Assembly: GCA_011321775.1 (NCBI GenBank)
Contig: DROT01000261.1
Span: 1 to 57,541 of the forward strand
Origin: Gammaproteobacteria bacterium
Lineage (GTDB): Bacteria; Pseudomonadota; Gammaproteobacteria; DSM-19610
DNA length: 57,541 nucleotides
Reading direction: 5' to 3'
The stretch's first letter is position 1, and every line of letters starts with the position of its first letter. Shown piece by piece: positions 46,672 to 57,541 of the stretch. The notes beneath the pieces are model-generated. The model did no database searches. It saw only the letters and a list, made by a program, of their open reading frames with translations, and was not told the origin of the DNA. The position numbers and the translations under genes were made by a program.

Positions 46672-47925
46672 ATGCCCGAGATACGCAACTACACCCTGAA
46701 CTTCGGCCCGCAGCACCCCGCGGCCCACGGCGTGCTGCGCATGGTGCTGGAGCTGGACGGCGAGACGGTGCAGCGCGCCGACCCGCACATCGGTCTGCTG
46801 CACCGCGCCACCGAGAAGCTGGCCGAGAGCAAGCCCTACAACCAGAGCATCGGCTACATGGACCGGCTCGACTACGTGTCCATGATGTGCAACGAACACG
46901 GCTACGTGCTGGCCATCGAGAAACTGCTGGGCATCGAGGTACCGGAACGGGCGCAGTACATCCGCGTGATGTTCGACGAGATCACCCGCATCCTCAACCA
47001 CCTGCTGTGGCTGGGCGCGCACGGCCTCGACATCGGCGCCATGACGGTGTTCCTCTACACCTTCCGCGAGCGCGAGGACCTGATGGACGTCTACGAGGCG
47101 GTCTCGGGCGCGCGCCTGCACGCAACCTACTACCGCCCCGGTGGCGTCTACCGCGACCTGCCGGACCGCATGCCGCAGTACCAGGTTTCCAAGTGGCACG
47201 GGCAGAAGGACGTCGAACGTCTCAACCGCAACCGCCAGGGCTCGGTGCTCGACTTCATCGAGGATTTCACCGAGCGCTTCCCCGCCTGCGTCGACGAGTA
47301 CGAGACCCTGCTGACCGACAACCGCATCTGGAAGCAGCGCACCGTCGGCATCGGTGTGGTGTCGCCGGAGCGCGCCAGACAGCTGGGCCTCACCGGCCCC
47401 ATGATCCGTGGTTCGGGCGTCGCCTGGGACCTGCGCAAGAAACAGCCCTACGAAGTCTATGACCGCATGGACTTCGACATCCCGGTGGGCTCCAACGGCG
47501 ACTGCTACGACCGTTACCTGGTGCGTATCGAGGAGATGCGCCAGTCCAACCGCATCATCCGCCAGTGTGTCGACTGGCTGCGCGCCAACCCCGGCCCGGT
47601 CATGGTCGGTGACTACAAGGTCGCGCCGCCGCCGCGCGAGGAGATGAAGCAGGACATGGAAGCGCTGATTCATCACTTCAAGCTGTTCAGCGAGGGCTAT
47701 TGCGTGCCGGAAGGGGAGGCCTATGCCGCCATCGAACACCCCAAGGGCGAGTTCGGCGTGTACCTCATCTCCGACGGCGCCAACAAGCCCTACCGGGTAA
47801 AGATCCGCGCCCCCGGTTTCGCCCACATGTCGGCCATGGACGAGCTGGCGCGTGGCCACATGCTCGCCGACGTGGTGGCCATCATCGGCACCCTGGACAT
47901 CGTCTTCGGCGAGGTGGACCGCTGA
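46672..47925 (+). CDS. nuoD: NADH-quinone oxidoreductase subunit D
   Basis: A 417-residue 49-kDa subunit forming the quinone pocket with NuoB. It opens [21 protein letters not shown] with the quinone-site His of the GPQHPAAHG loop and contains the Tyr-bearing [14 protein letters not shown]; the C-terminus ends [10 protein letters not shown]. Start two bases after nuoC. Confidence 0.98.
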   Translation: MPEIRNYTLNFGPQHPAAHGVLRMVLELDGETVQRADPHIGLLHRATEKLAESKPYNQSIGYMDRLDYVSMMCNEHGYVLAIEKLLGIEVPERAQYIRVMFDEITRILNHLLWLGAHGLDIGAMTVFLYTFREREDLMDVYEAVSGARLHATYYRPGGVYRDLPDRMPQYQVSKWHGQKDVERLNRNRQGSVLDFIEDFTERFPACVDEYETLLTDNRIWKQRTVGIGVVSPERARQLGLTGPMIRGSGVAWDLRKKQPYEVYDRMDFDIPVGSNGDCYDRYLVRIEEMRQSNRIIRQCVDWLRANPGPVMVGDYKVAPPPREEMKQDMEALIHHFKLFSEGYCVPEGEAYAAIEHPKGEFGVYLISDGANKPYRVKIRAPGFAHMSAMDELARGHMLADVVAIIGTLDIVFGEVDR

Positions 47926-47957
47926 ACCGCGGTTACCGAACAACAGAGTCGTTTGAA

Positions 47958-48461
47958 ATGACAGCACAACAGCAAAAAGACGGTTACCAGCTGAGCGAGC
48001 AGGTTCGCGCCGAGATCGACCACTGGCTGACCAAGTACCCCCCGGAGCAGAAGCGTTCCGCCGTGCTGGCGGCGTTGCACGCGGTCCAGCACCAGGACGG
48101 CTATGTCTCGGTGCCGGCGATGGACGCGGTGGCGGCCTACCTCGACATGCCGCCGGTGTCGGTCTACGAGGTGTCCTCGTTCTACTCCATGATCGAGACC
48201 GAGCCGGTGGCGCGCAATACGGTGGCCTTCTGCAACAACATCTCCTGCATGCTGTGCGGTGCCGACGAACTCATCGAACACGTGCAGAAGAAACTGGGCA
48301 TCCGCCTCGGCGAGAGCACCCCCGACGGCCGCATCTACCTCAAGAACGAGGAGGAGTGCCTGGCCGCCTGTGTCGGGGCGCCGATGATGACGGTCAACGG
48401 TCACTACCACGAGCATCTCACCATCGAGAAGGTGGACGAGATCCTGGACGGTCTGGAGTAG
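47958..48461 (+). CDS. nuoE: NADH-quinone oxidoreductase subunit E
   Basis: A 167-residue 24-kDa subunit with the 2Fe-2S cluster N1a. Ligand pattern: CNNISC (C-x4-C) and, after about 35 residues, CLAAC (C-x3-C). The ATG at 47958 gives the normal length; the frame extends upstream into nuoD without meaning. Confidence 0.97.
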   Translation: MTAQQQKDGYQLSEQVRAEIDHWLTKYPPEQKRSAVLAALHAVQHQDGYVSVPAMDAVAAYLDMPPVSVYEVSSFYSMIETEPVARNTVAFCNNISCMLCGADELIEHVQKKLGIRLGESTPDGRIYLKNEEECLAACVGAPMMTVNGHYHEHLTIEKVDEILDGLE

Positions 48462-48464
48462 CGC

Positions 48465-49778
48465 ATGGTGAACCAGGTCTGTTTCACCACCATGGAGTTC
48501 GACGAGCCCTGGACGCTGGAGAACTATCTCCGCATCGGCGGCTACGACGCCTGGAAGAAGATCCTGGCGGAGAAGACGCCGCCCGAGGACATCATCGAGG
48601 AAGTGAAGAAGTCCGGGCTGCGCGGCCGCGGCGGCGCCGGCTTCCCCACCGGTCTCAAGTGGAGCTTCATGCCGCGCACGGCGCCGGTGCAGAAGTACAT
48701 CGTCTGCAACTCCGACGAGTCCGAACCCGGCACCTGCAAGGACCGCGACATCCTCCGCTACAACCCGCACGCGCTCATCGAGGGCATGGCCATCGCCGGC
48801 TATGCCATGGGTGCCACCGTCGGCTACAACTACATGCGCGGCGAGTTTCACCACGAGCCCTACGAGCGTTTCGAGCAGGCGCTCAAGGAGGCCTACGAGG
48901 CCGGACTGCTGGGGCGCGACCTGCAGGGCTCGGGTATCGACTTCGATCTCTACAGCCACCTGGGCGCCGGCGCCTACATCTGTGGCGAGGAGACCGCGCT
49001 GCTGAATTCGCTGGAGGGCAAGAAAGGCCAGCCGCGCTTCAAGCCGCCGTTCCCCGCCAACTTCGGCCTCTACGGCAAGCCCACCACCATCAACAACACC
49101 GAGAGCCTGGCCTCGGTGCCGGCCATCCTGCGCAATGGCGGCGAGTGGTTCCTGAACCTCGGGCGTCCGAACAACGGTGGCGAGAAGATCTGGTGCGTCT
49201 CCGGGCACGTCAACCGGCCGGGCAACTACGAGATACCGCTGGGCGCCCCCTTCCGTGAGCTGCTGGAACTGGCCGGCGGCGTGCGCGACGGCCACCGGCT
49301 CAAGGCCGTCATCCCCGGCGGCTGCTCGATGCCGGTGATGCCCGCCGACGTCATCATGGAGACCGACCTCGACTACGACTCGCTCACCAAGGCCGGTTCG
49401 GCACTGGGTTCGGCCGGCATGATCGTGATGGACGACTCCACCTGCATGGTGAAGGCGTTGATGCGCATCTCGCGCTTCTACTACGCCGAGTCCTGCGGCC
49501 AGTGTACCCCCTGCCGCGAGGGCTGCGGCTGGATGTACCGCGTCATCAAGCGCATCGAGGAAGGCGAGGGCACCATGGAGGACATCGACCTGCTGGCGAG
49601 CGCTGCCGGGCAGATCGAGGGGCACACCATCTGCGCCTTCGGTGACGCCGCCGCCTGGCCGGTGCAGAGCTTCATCAAGCACTTCCGCGAGGAGTTCGAG
49701 TACCACGTCACCCACAGGAACTGCATGCCCGGCACCAGCAGCCACCGCCCGGCCGGCAGCGAAGGAGAGGCGGCATGA
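48465..49778 (+). CDS. nuoF: NADH-quinone oxidoreductase subunit F (NADH/FMN site)
   Basis: A 437-residue 51-kDa subunit where NADH gives hydride to FMN. The FMN/NADH region has [16 protein letters not shown] and [19 protein letters not shown]; cluster N3 is bound by [13 protein letters not shown] and a later Cys in HTICAFGD. It overlaps the start of nuoG by four bases. Confidence 0.98.
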   Translation: MVNQVCFTTMEFDEPWTLENYLRIGGYDAWKKILAEKTPPEDIIEEVKKSGLRGRGGAGFPTGLKWSFMPRTAPVQKYIVCNSDESEPGTCKDRDILRYNPHALIEGMAIAGYAMGATVGYNYMRGEFHHEPYERFEQALKEAYEAGLLGRDLQGSGIDFDLYSHLGAGAYICGEETALLNSLEGKKGQPRFKPPFPANFGLYGKPTTINNTESLASVPAILRNGGEWFLNLGRPNNGGEKIWCVSGHVNRPGNYEIPLGAPFRELLELAGGVRDGHRLKAVIPGGCSMPVMPADVIMETDLDYDSLTKAGSALGSAGMIVMDDSTCMVKALMRISRFYYAESCGQCTPCREGCGWMYRVIKRIEEGEGTMEDIDLLASAAGQIEGHTICAFGDAAAWPVQSFIKHFREEFEYHVTHRNCMPGTSSHRPAGSEGEAA

Positions 49779-52174
49779 GCGCCAGCCCCGAGAGCGTCGC
49801 CGAAGACATGCTCACCGTCGAGATCGACGGTCGCGAGTATCCCGCGCGCAAGGGTGCCATGATCATCGAGGTGACCGACGAGCACGGGATCAGCGTGCCG
49901 CGCTTCTGCTACCACAAGAAACTGCCGGTGGCGGCCAACTGCCGCATGTGCATGGTGGAGGTGGAGAAGGCGCCCAAGCCCCTGCCTGCCTGCGCCACGC
50001 CGGTGATGGATGGCATGAAGATCAGCACCCGTTCCGAGTATGCCCGCAAGGCGCAGCAGGCAGTGATGGAATTCCTGCTCATCAACCACCCGCTGGACTG
50101 CCCCATCTGCGACCAGGGCGGCGAGTGCGAACTGCAGGACATCTCGCTGGAATACGGTCGCGGGGTGTCGCGTTTCTCCGAGAGCAAGCGCGCGGTTCCG
50201 GCCAAGGACTTCGGCCCCCTGATCGCCTCCGACATGACGCGCTGCATCCACTGCACCCGTTGCGTGCGTTTCCTTGAGCACGTCGCCGGCTACAAGGAAA
50301 TGGGCGGCATGGGACGCGGCGAGAACGTCGAGATCGGTACCTACATCCAGCACAAGCTCGAATCCGAACTGTCCGGCAACATCATCGACGTGTGCCCGGT
50401 GGGCGCGCTCACCTCGCGCCCCTTCCGCTTCCGCGCGCGCGCCTGGGAGATGCTCCGGGCGGCCTCGGTGGCGCCGCACGACTGCGTCGGTTCGGCCACC
50501 GAGCTGCATACCCGGCGCGGCCAGCTGTTGCGTGTCGCGCCGCGCGAGCACGAGGCCGTCAACGAGGTGTGGCTGTCGGACCGCGACCGGTTCGCCTGCG
50601 ACGGCGTGAACAGCGAGGAGCGCCTGCGGCAGCCGATGGTGAAGAAGGCCGACGGCTGGCACGAGGTCGAGTGGGAGGAGGCGCTGCACGTCACCGCCCA
50701 GGCCCTGCGCGAGCGCGTCGACAGCCAGGGCATCGGCCAGCTGGGCGTGCTGGTATCGCCGAGCGCCACCCTCGAGGAGCAGCTGCTGATCAGCCGCCTG
50801 GCCGAAGGGCTGGGCGTGGTCAACATCGACCACCGCCTGCGCCAGAGCGATTTCACCGGCCAGAACGAGCAACCGCTGTTCCCCTGGCTCGGGCAGAGCA
50901 TCGAGGAACTGGAACAGCTGGACGCGGCGCTGCTGGTCGGCGCCCACCCGCGCAAGGACCAGCCCATCGTCGGTCACCGCCTGCGCAAGGCCGCGAAGGC
51001 CGGCGCGCGCCTCATGTTCATCAACGCCGTCGATCACCGCTATACCTTCGAGCCGGCGCACAAGGCGATCGTCACCCCGGCGCGCATGCTGCAGTCGCTG
51101 GCCGGAGTGGCGGCCGCGCTGCTGCAGAGCCGCAAGGCGAGGGCGCCCGAGGCGCTTCGCGACATCCTTGACCAGACGCTGCCCAACGCCGGCGAGCAGG
51201 CCATGGCGGAGGTGCTGGCGGATGCCGAACGGGGCGCGATCTTGCTGGGCATCTCGGCGTCCATGCATCCGCAGTTCTCGACCTTGCGCGCGCTGGCGGC
51301 ACTGGTGGCGGAACTCAGCGGCGTGCGCCTCGGTTTCCTGTCCGAGGGAGCCAACAGTGCCGGCGCCTGTCTCGCCGGTGCGCTGCCGCACCGCGGTGCC
51401 GGCGGCGCGGCGCGCAAGGCCGCCGGGCTGAATGCCGCCCAGATGATCGCCCAGCCGCGCAAGAACTACCTGTTGCTCGGCGTGGAACCCGAGCTGGACT
51501 GTGCCGACGGCGCGGCCGCGCTGGACGCCATGAAGCAGGCCGAGTTCGTGGTGGCGCTGAGCTCCTATGCCGGCCCGCGCATGCTCGACTATGCCGACGT
51601 GCTGCTGCCGGTCAACGTGTGGGCGGAGACCTCCGGCACCTTCGTCAACTGCGAGGGCCGCTGGCAGAGTTTCGCCGCGGCCGCGCGCGCACCCGGTGAA
51701 AGCCGACCGGCATGGAAAGTGCTGCGCGTACTGGCCGAGCTGCTGGAACTCGAGGGCTTCGGCTTCACCAGCTCGGAAGAGGTTCGCGACACCCTCAGCG
51801 CCTCGCTGGGCGAGGTCTCGGTCGACAACCTGAACTGCGGCGAGGCGGCCGCCGCACCCGGCGCAGCCGGGGAGCTGGAGCGCATTCCCTTCCTGCCGCC
51901 CTACGCGGTCGATGCCACGGTGCGGCGCGCGGCGGCCCTGCAGCAGACCGCCGATGCCGACGTGAGCGCGCTGCGCCTGCATCCCGCCGATGCCGGGCGT
52001 CTGGGGCTGGAGGCGGGCGACCGGGCGCTGGTGCGCCAGGACGAACGGCGCGCGGAACTGGAGGTGGTGCTGGACGAGGGCGTGGCCGAAGGCGCGGCGC
52101 TGATCGCGGCGGCCACCGAGGCCACGCTGCCACTGGGCGCACCGCATGGTTCGGTGCAGGTACGGAAGGCATAG
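49775..52174 (+). CDS. nuoG: NADH-quinone oxidoreductase subunit G
   Basis: A 799-residue 75-kDa subunit. The N-terminal ferredoxin-like part binds N1b ([17 protein letters not shown] and later ACATPV); then [14 protein letters not shown] and [11 protein letters not shown] with CPVGALTS carry N4 and N5. The rest is a molybdopterin-oxidoreductase-like fold without cofactor, less conserved. Normal length for non-enteric proteobacteria. Confidence 0.96.
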   Translation: MSASPESVAEDMLTVEIDGREYPARKGAMIIEVTDEHGISVPRFCYHKKLPVAANCRMCMVEVEKAPKPLPACATPVMDGMKISTRSEYARKAQQAVMEFLLINHPLDCPICDQGGECELQDISLEYGRGVSRFSESKRAVPAKDFGPLIASDMTRCIHCTRCVRFLEHVAGYKEMGGMGRGENVEIGTYIQHKLESELSGNIIDVCPVGALTSRPFRFRARAWEMLRAASVAPHDCVGSATELHTRRGQLLRVAPREHEAVNEVWLSDRDRFACDGVNSEERLRQPMVKKADGWHEVEWEEALHVTAQALRERVDSQGIGQLGVLVSPSATLEEQLLISRLAEGLGVVNIDHRLRQSDFTGQNEQPLFPWLGQSIEELEQLDAALLVGAHPRKDQPIVGHRLRKAAKAGARLMFINAVDHRYTFEPAHKAIVTPARMLQSLAGVAAALLQSRKARAPEALRDILDQTLPNAGEQAMAEVLADAERGAILLGISASMHPQFSTLRALAALVAELSGVRLGFLSEGANSAGACLAGALPHRGAGGAARKAAGLNAAQMIAQPRKNYLLLGVEPELDCADGAAALDAMKQAEFVVALSSYAGPRMLDYADVLLPVNVWAETSGTFVNCEGRWQSFAAAARAPGESRPAWKVLRVLAELLELEGFGFTSSEEVRDTLSASLGEVSVDNLNCGEAAAAPGAAGELERIPFLPPYAVDATVRRAAALQQTADADVSALRLHPADAGRLGLEAGDRALVRQDERRAELEVVLDEGVAEGAALIAAATEATLPLGAPHGSVQVRKA

Positions 52175-52183
52175 GAGCGGCCC

Positions 52184-53224
52184 ATGAACGAAACCAGCCT
52201 GCTCGACTGGATCATCACCGGCGGGATCATCCTGATCAAGATCGTCATCATCATCCTGCCGCTGATGCTGTCGGTGGCCTACCTGACCTATGCCGAGCGC
52301 AAGATCATCGGCTACATGCAGGTGCGCATCGGCCCCAACCGCGTCGGCCCGCGCGGCTGGCTGCAGCCCATCGCCGACGCCCTCAAGTTGATGATGAAGG
52401 AAATCATCATCCCGGAGAAATCCAACCACTACCTGTTCGTGATCGCGCCGACGCTGGTGATCGCGCCGGCGCTGGCGGCCTGGGCGGTGATCCCCTTCAG
52501 CGACGGCCTGGTGCTGGCCGACGTCGACGCCAGCCTGCTGTATATCCTGGCGCTGACCTCCATCGGCGTATACGGCATCCTCATCGCCGGCTGGGCCTCC
52601 AACTCCAAGTATGCCTTCCTCAGTACCATGCGCAGCGCCGCGCAGATCGTCTCCTACGAGATCGCCATGGGCTTCGCGCTGGTGGGCGTGCTGATGGCCG
52701 CCGGCAGCCTCAACCTGGGCGATATCGTGCGTGCCCAGCAGGGCGGTATCCTGCACTGGTACTGGCTGCCGCTGTTGCCGCTGTTCGTGATCTACTTCAT
52801 CTCCGGCGTGGCCGAGACCAACCGCGCGCCCTTCGACGTCGCCGAGGGCGAGTCGGAGATCGTCGCCGGGTTCCACGTGGAATACTCGGGCATGGCCTTT
52901 GCCGTGTTCTTCCTGGCCGAATACGCCAACATGATCCTGGTCGCCACCCTGGCGGCGCTCATGTTCATGGGCGGCTGGCTGTCACCCTTCGAGGGCATCC
53001 CGCTGCTGGAGCCGGCCTTCGCCTGGGTGCCGGGGCTGGTGTGGCTGTTGCTCAAGGCGGCCTTCTTTCTGTTGCTGTACCTGTGGTTCCGCGCCACCTT
53101 CCCGCGCTACCGCTACGACCAGATCATGCGTCTGGGGTGGAAGGTATTCATTCCGCTGACCATCGTGTGGCTGGTGGTGGAGGGCGCCGCGGTGGTCGGC
53201 GGCCTGGGTCCCTGGTTCGACTGA
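52184..53224 (+). CDS. nuoH: NADH-quinone oxidoreductase subunit H
   Basis: A 346-residue, eight-helix membrane subunit coupling the quinone site to the pump arm. It contains [20 protein letters not shown] and the later [20 protein letters not shown], both family signatures. The gene starts nine bases after nuoG. Confidence 0.98.
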   Translation: MNETSLLDWIITGGIILIKIVIIILPLMLSVAYLTYAERKIIGYMQVRIGPNRVGPRGWLQPIADALKLMMKEIIIPEKSNHYLFVIAPTLVIAPALAAWAVIPFSDGLVLADVDASLLYILALTSIGVYGILIAGWASNSKYAFLSTMRSAAQIVSYEIAMGFALVGVLMAAGSLNLGDIVRAQQGGILHWYWLPLLPLFVIYFISGVAETNRAPFDVAEGESEIVAGFHVEYSGMAFAVFFLAEYANMILVATLAALMFMGGWLSPFEGIPLLEPAFAWVPGLVWLLLKAAFFLLLYLWFRATFPRYRYDQIMRLGWKVFIPLTIVWLVVEGAAVVGGLGPWFD

Positions 53225-53234
53225 GCGCGCAACG

Positions 53235-53726
53235 ATGCAAGTACTGAGACACTACATAAAGAGCCTGCTGCTGTGGGAACTGCTCAAGGGCATGCGGCTC
53301 ACCGGGCGTTACCTGTTCGCGAAGAAGATCACGGTGCAGTACCCGGAGGAGAAGACGCCGCAGTCGCACCGTTTCCGCGGCCTGCACGCGCTGCGCCGCT
53401 ATCCCAACGGCGAGGAACGCTGCATCGCCTGCAAGCTGTGCGAGGCGGTGTGCCCGGCGCTGGCCATCACCATCGAGGCCGGGCCGCGCCCCGACGACGG
53501 CACCCGCCGCACCACGCGTTACGAGATCGACCTGTTCAAGTGTATCTACTGCGGCTTCTGCGAGGAATCCTGCCCCGTCGATTCCATCGTCGAGACGCGG
53601 GTGTACGAGTACCACTTCGAGAACCGGGGCGAGAACATCATGACCAAGGACAAGCTCCTGGCCGTGGGCGACCGGCACGAACAACAGATCGCCGCCGACC
53701 GCGCGGCGGATGCGCCATACAGGTAG
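53235..53726 (+). CDS. nuoI: NADH-quinone oxidoreductase subunit I
   Basis: A 163-residue 23-kDa subunit with two 4Fe-4S clusters (N6a/N6b): [16 protein letters not shown] and [16 protein letters not shown], each C-x2-C-x2-C-x3-CP. The N-terminal amphipathic helix lies at the membrane. Confidence 0.98.
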   Translation: MQVLRHYIKSLLLWELLKGMRLTGRYLFAKKITVQYPEEKTPQSHRFRGLHALRRYPNGEERCIACKLCEAVCPALAITIEAGPRPDDGTRRTTRYEIDLFKCIYCGFCEESCPVDSIVETRVYEYHFENRGENIMTKDKLLAVGDRHEQQIAADRAADAPYR

Positions 53727-53735
53727 GAACCGGCC

Positions 53736-54341
53736 ATGACTTTCGAGAAACTCGTGTTCTACATCCTGGCGGCGATCCTGGTATTCGCCGCCACCCGCGT
53801 CATCACGGTGCGCAATCCGGTGCACGCGGCGCTGCACCTGGTGCTGGCCTTCTTCACCTGCGCCGGCCTGTGGCTGCTGCTGGAGGCCGAGTTCCTGGCC
53901 ATCACGCTGGTGCTGGTGTATGTCGGCGCCGTCATGGTGCTGTTCCTGTTCGTGGTGATGATGCTGGACATCAACCTGGACCCGTTGCGCGAGGGCTTCG
54001 TGCGCAACCTGCCGGTGGGCCTGACGGTGGCCGTGCTGATGTTCATCGAGATGGCGCTGGTACTGCGCAGCAAGTATTTCAGCGCCGAGGCCATGCCGGC
54101 ACCCACGCCCCACGCGGCCGACTACAGCAACACCCGCGAGCTCGGCGCGGTGCTGTACACCGACTACGTATACGCCTTCGAGATCGCCTCGGTGATCCTG
54201 GTGGTGGCCATCATCGCCGCCATCGTGCTGGCGCTGCGCAAGCGCCCGGGGAGCAAGAGGCAGGATCCGGCCGAGCAGGTCAAGGTCCGCGCCGCCGACC
54301 GGCTGCGCGTCATCAAGATGGAGGCGGAGCCGAAGGACTGA
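53736..54341 (+). CDS. nuoJ: NADH-quinone oxidoreductase subunit J
   Basis: A 201-residue, five-helix ND6-type subunit. [20 protein letters not shown] and [20 protein letters not shown] mark the family, the latter with the pi-bulge helix of the coupling arm. A hydrophilic C-terminal tail follows the last helix. Confidence 0.96.
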   Translation: MTFEKLVFYILAAILVFAATRVITVRNPVHAALHLVLAFFTCAGLWLLLEAEFLAITLVLVYVGAVMVLFLFVVMMLDINLDPLREGFVRNLPVGLTVAVLMFIEMALVLRSKYFSAEAMPAPTPHAADYSNTRELGAVLYTDYVYAFEIASVILVVAIIAAIVLALRKRPGSKRQDPAEQVKVRAADRLRVIKMEAEPKD

Positions 54342-54364
54342 GTCCGGCGAACCGGGATACGAAC

Positions 54365-54667
54365 ATGGTGCTATCCGACTTTCTGATTCTGGGTGCGGTG
54401 CTGTTCGCGCTGAGCGTGGCGGGGATCTTCCTCAACCGCAAGAACGTCATCATCCTGCTGATGGCCATCGAGCTGATGCTGCTGGCGGTGAACATGAACT
54501 TCATCGCCTTCTCGCATTTCCTGGGCGACATCGCCGGGCAGGTGTTCGTGTTCTTCATCCTGACGGTGGCGGCCGCCGAGGCGGCCATCGGCCTGGCGAT
54601 CCTGGTGGTGCTGTTCCGCAACCGCCGTTCCATCAACGTCGACGATCTCGACAGCCTGAAGGGGTAG
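54365..54667 (+). CDS. nuoK: NADH-quinone oxidoreductase subunit K
   Basis: A 100-residue, three-helix ND4L-type subunit with the conserved membrane Glu in [16 protein letters not shown] and a second Glu in [13 protein letters not shown]. The ATG at 54365 matches the family start; the longer open frame that contains it is a shadow of nuoI and nuoJ. Confidence 0.97.
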   Translation: MVLSDFLILGAVLFALSVAGIFLNRKNVIILLMAIELMLLAVNMNFIAFSHFLGDIAGQVFVFFILTVAAAEAAIGLAILVVLFRNRRSINVDDLDSLKG

Positions 54668-54671
54668 GGAC

Positions 54672-56633
54672 GTGGAGACTGTCTATCTCGCTATCGTCAT
54701 CGCGCCGCTGCTGGGCGCGATCGTGGCCGGCCTGTTCGGGCACCTGATCGGCCGCCGGGCCTCGCACTGGGCCGCCATCCTCGGGGTGGCGACCTCCTTC
54801 GTGCTGTCGCTGGTGGTGTTCAAGCACATGGTCCTCGACGGCGCCGAGCCCTTCAACGGACCGGTCTACACCTGGATGGTGGCCGACGGCATCCACATGC
54901 AGATCGGCTTCCTCGTCGACCGCCTCACCACGCTGATGCTGGTGGTGGTCAGCTTCGTGTCGCTGATGGTGCACATCTACACCATCGGCTACATGCACGA
55001 CGACCCGGGGTACCAGCGCTTCTTCAGCTACATCGCGCTGTTCACCTTCTCCATGCTGATGCTGGTGATGGCCAACAACTTCCTGCAGCTGTTCTTCGGC
55101 TGGGAGGCGGTGGGCCTGGTGTCCTACCTGCTGATCGGCTTCTGGTACAAGCGGCCGACGGCGATCTACGCTAACCTCAAGGCCTTCCTGGTGAACCGCG
55201 TCGGTGATTTCGGCTTCCTGCTGGGCATCGCCGCGGTGGTGATGTACTTCAACACCCTCGACTACGCCCAGGTGTTCGCCGCCGCGCCATCCATGGCCGA
55301 CGCCAGCATCCAGCTGTTCCCGGGCAGCGACTGGTCGCTGATGACGGTGATCTGCATCCTGCTGTTCATCGGCGCCATGGGCAAGTCGGCGCAGGTACCC
55401 CTGCACGTGTGGCTGCCGGACTCCATGGAAGGCCCGACGCCGATCTCGGCGTTGATCCATGCCGCCACCATGGTCACCGCCGGTATCTTCATGGTGGCGC
55501 GCATGTCGCCGCTGTTCGAGCTCAGCGAGACCGCGCTCAGCTTCGTGCTGGTGATCGGTTCCATCACCGCCCTGTTCATGGGCTTCCTCGGCATCGTGCA
55601 GAACGACATCAAGCGCGTCATCGCCTACTCGACGCTGTCGCAGCTGGGTTACATGACCGTGGCGCTGGGCGTGTCGGCCTACTCGGTGGGCATCTTCCAC
55701 CTCATGACCCACGCCTTCTTCAAGGCGCTGCTGTTCCTGGCCGCCGGCTCGGTCATCATCGCCATGCACCACGAGCAGGACATCCGCAAGATGGGCGGCC
55801 TGCGCAAGTACATGCCCATCACCTACTGGACCTCGCTGGTGGGCTCGCTGGCGCTGATCGGCTTCCCGGGCTTTGCCGGCTTCTTCTCCAAGGACACCAT
55901 CATCGAGGCGGTGCACGGCTCGCACATCGCCGGGTCCGGCTTCGCCTATTTCGCCGTGCTCTCGGGCGTGTTCGTCACCGCCCTCTACACCTTCCGCCTG
56001 TTCTTCCTGGTGTTCCACACCGAGGAGCGCTTCGACGAACACACGCGCTCGCACCTGCACGAGACCCCGGCGGTGGTCACCGTGCCGCTGATCCTGCTGG
56101 CGATTCCCTCGGTGCTGGCGGGCTACCTGATCGATCCGGTGGTGTTCGGCGACTATTTCGGCAATGCCATCTTCGTCAGCCACGCGCACGACGTGGTGGG
56201 GCACCTGGCCGAGGAGTTCCACGGTGTCGGTCCCCTGATCCTCGAGGGCATCACCGGGCCCGCCTTCTGGCTGGCCATGGCCGGCCTGGCGACCGCCTGG
56301 TACGTCTACACCCGCAATCCGGCCATCGCCGACCTGGCCGCCGAGCGTTTCCGCCCGCTCTACCGGGTGCTGGTCGACAAGTACGGTTTCGACCGCTTCA
56401 ACGAGATCTTCTTCGCCGGCGGCGCGCGCGGTACCGGCTGGACCCTGTGGAAACTGGGTGACGTGCTGCTGATCGATGGGCTGCTGGTCAACGGCAGTGC
56501 CCGGGCGGTGGGCTGGCTGGCGGGCGTTGTGCGCCAGCTGCAGACCGGCTACCTGTATACCTACGCCTTCAGCATGATCATCGGCCTGCTGGCACTGCTG
56601 GGCTGGTTCATCTGGTTTGCGCCGGCCAACTGA
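54672..56633 (+). CDS. nuoL: NADH-quinone oxidoreductase subunit L
   Basis: A 653-residue ND5-type antiporter-like proton pump at the tip of the membrane arm. It has LFFGWEAVGLVSYLLIGFWY with the conserved Glu, GKSAQVPLHVWLPDSMEGPT with the pump Lys, and IAYSTLSQLGYMTVALG; the long lateral helix region ends the chain. It starts with GTG four bases after nuoK. Confidence 0.97.
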   Translation: METVYLAIVIAPLLGAIVAGLFGHLIGRRASHWAAILGVATSFVLSLVVFKHMVLDGAEPFNGPVYTWMVADGIHMQIGFLVDRLTTLMLVVVSFVSLMVHIYTIGYMHDDPGYQRFFSYIALFTFSMLMLVMANNFLQLFFGWEAVGLVSYLLIGFWYKRPTAIYANLKAFLVNRVGDFGFLLGIAAVVMYFNTLDYAQVFAAAPSMADASIQLFPGSDWSLMTVICILLFIGAMGKSAQVPLHVWLPDSMEGPTPISALIHAATMVTAGIFMVARMSPLFELSETALSFVLVIGSITALFMGFLGIVQNDIKRVIAYSTLSQLGYMTVALGVSAYSVGIFHLMTHAFFKALLFLAAGSVIIAMHHEQDIRKMGGLRKYMPITYWTSLVGSLALIGFPGFAGFFSKDTIIEAVHGSHIAGSGFAYFAVLSGVFVTALYTFRLFFLVFHTEERFDEHTRSHLHETPAVVTVPLILLAIPSVLAGYLIDPVVFGDYFGNAIFVSHAHDVVGHLAEEFHGVGPLILEGITGPAFWLAMAGLATAWYVYTRNPAIADLAAERFRPLYRVLVDKYGFDRFNEIFFAGGARGTGWTLWKLGDVLLIDGLLVNGSARAVGWLAGVVRQLQTGYLYTYAFSMIIGLLALLGWFIWFAPAN

Positions 56634-56648
56634 GAACAAGAGAACACC

Positions 56649-57541
56649 ATGAGCGAAATGCCGATCCTCAGTTTCGTCATCTGGCTGCCCATCCTCGGCG
56701 GCCTGCTGTTGCTGGCCGTCAAGGACTGGATCAACCCGCGGCCTTTCGCCCTGGTGATCGCCGTGCTCACGTTCCTGCTGTCGCTGCTGCTGTATACCGG
56801 CTTCGACAGCACTACGGCGCAGATGCAGTTCCAGGAGAACGCCTCCTGGATCGCCGCCTTCAAGGTCTTCTATCACCTCGGTGTGGACGGCATCTCCATG
56901 CCGCTGATCATCCTCACCACCTTCACCACGGTGCTGGTGGTGCTGGCCGGCTGGGAGGTCATCCAGAAGCGCCCGGCGCAGTACCTGGCCGCCTTCCTCA
57001 TCATGGAAGGGCTGATGAACGGCGTATTCGCGGCCCTCGACGCCATGCTGTTCTATGTCTTCTGGGAAGGCATGTTGATCCCCATGTTCCTGATCATCGG
57101 CATCTGGGGCGGCCCGCGGCGCGTCTATGCCACCATCAAGTTCTTCCTCTACACCTTCCTCGGCTCGGTGTTCATGCTGGTGGCGCTGATCTACATGTAC
57201 AACCAGGCCGACAGCTTCGCCATCCTGGACTTCCATGCGCTCAGGCTCGGACTGACGGAGCAGATCCTCATCTTCCTCGCCTTCCTGCTGGCCTTCGCCG
57301 TCAAGGTGCCCATGTGGCCGGTGCACACCTGGCTGCCGGACGCCCACGTGGAGGCGCCCACGGGCGGCTCGGTGATCTTGGCGGCCATCATGCTGAAGAT
57401 CGGCGGCTACGGCTTCCTGCGCTTCAGCCTGCCGATCACCCCGGACGCCAGCCACGAGCTGGACTGGCTGATCATCTTCATGTCGCTGACGGCAGTGGTC
57501 TACATCGGCTTCGTGGCGCTGGTGCAGCAGGACATGAAGAA
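56649..57541 (+). CDS. nuoM: NADH-quinone oxidoreductase subunit M (3' end cut by window)
   Basis: The first 297 codons of an ND4-type pump. Visible are FYVFWEGMLIPMFLIIGIWG with the conserved Glu and AVKVPMWPVHTWLPDAHVEA with the pump Lys. The sequence runs off the right edge; nuoN would be expected next. Confidence 0.97.
   Translation, partial: MSEMPILSFVIWLPILGGLLLLAVKDWINPRPFALVIAVLTFLLSLLLYTGFDSTTAQMQFQENASWIAAFKVFYHLGVDGISMPLIILTTFTTVLVVLAGWEVIQKRPAQYLAAFLIMEGLMNGVFAALDAMLFYVFWEGMLIPMFLIIGIWGGPRRVYATIKFFLYTFLGSVFMLVALIYMYNQADSFAILDFHALRLGLTEQILIFLAFLLAFAVKVPMWPVHTWLPDAHVEAPTGGSVILAAIMLKIGGYGFLRFSLPITPDASHELDWLIIFMSLTAVVYIGFVALVQQDMK

Overview
The window reads as chromosomal DNA of a high-G+C gammaproteobacterium, most like the Chromatiales/Ectothiorhodospiraceae or a related sulfur-oxidiser-type lineage. 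This rests on gene order (carA-carB-greA-DUF4149; yhbY/rlmE-ftsH-folP-glmM-tpiA-secG-tRNA-Leu, then nuoA-N), on protein similarity to gammaproteobacterial versions, and on the types of dispersed palindromic repeats. No database search was possible, so the assignment is an inference.

Layout. 1-1070 (minus): the N-terminal part of a HyfB-like proton-conducting membrane subunit, cut by the window edge. 1231-6861: carA, carB, greA and a DUF4149 membrane protein, a pyrimidine/arginine and transcription-elongation backbone. 6897-15660: a signalling locus consisting of a bacteriohemerythrin, a single-domain response regulator, a four-site hybrid histidine kinase, an NCS2-type permease with an RsbW-like C-terminal domain, a STAS anti-anti-sigma protein and a REC-PP2C-HATPase (RsbU-type) phosphatase. 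15670-20552 (minus): an AaeAB-type efflux operon (NodT outer-membrane lipoprotein, DUF1656, HlyD, FUSC). 20817-25056: AI-2E family transporter, MipA/OmpV porin-like protein, a MliC-like lipoprotein (minus), a small secreted protein and an SLC13/ArsB-type permease. 25078-30196 (minus): an HD-GYP response regulator behind a family 3 solute-binding protein, then a large membrane spermidine-synthase-like protein overlapping an exported Pcm methyltransferase. 30361-32666: a MotA/ExbB-like plus OmpA-domain pair. 32697-36211: tandem-thioredoxin protein (minus), TrpB2, and a zinc-ribbon methyltransferase bracketed by repeats. 36384-43893: the backbone resumes with yhbY (minus), rlmE, ftsH, folP, glmM, a membrane-anchored hypothetical, tpiA, secG and tRNA-Leu(GAG). 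43903-44747: a REP-associated tyrosine transposase between two perfect REP hairpins. 45011 to the right edge: nuoA to nuoM (nuoM cut), respiratory complex I behind a near-consensus promoter.

How it fits together. Both ends are conserved housekeeping blocks; the block that in Pseudomonas-like genomes runs greA-DUF4149-yhbY-rlmE is split here by about 29.5 kb of sensory, transport and envelope genes. The most unusual part is 6897-15660. There, an oxygen/NO-type sensor protein and a phosphorelay kinase sit directly upstream of a divergent NCS2 permease whose tail looks like a degenerate RsbW-type ATPase, followed by the STAS and PP2C proteins that are the classic partners of such domains. This suggests a partner-switching module acting on a transporter rather than (or as well as) on a sigma factor. 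That reading is inference from domain content and adjacency.
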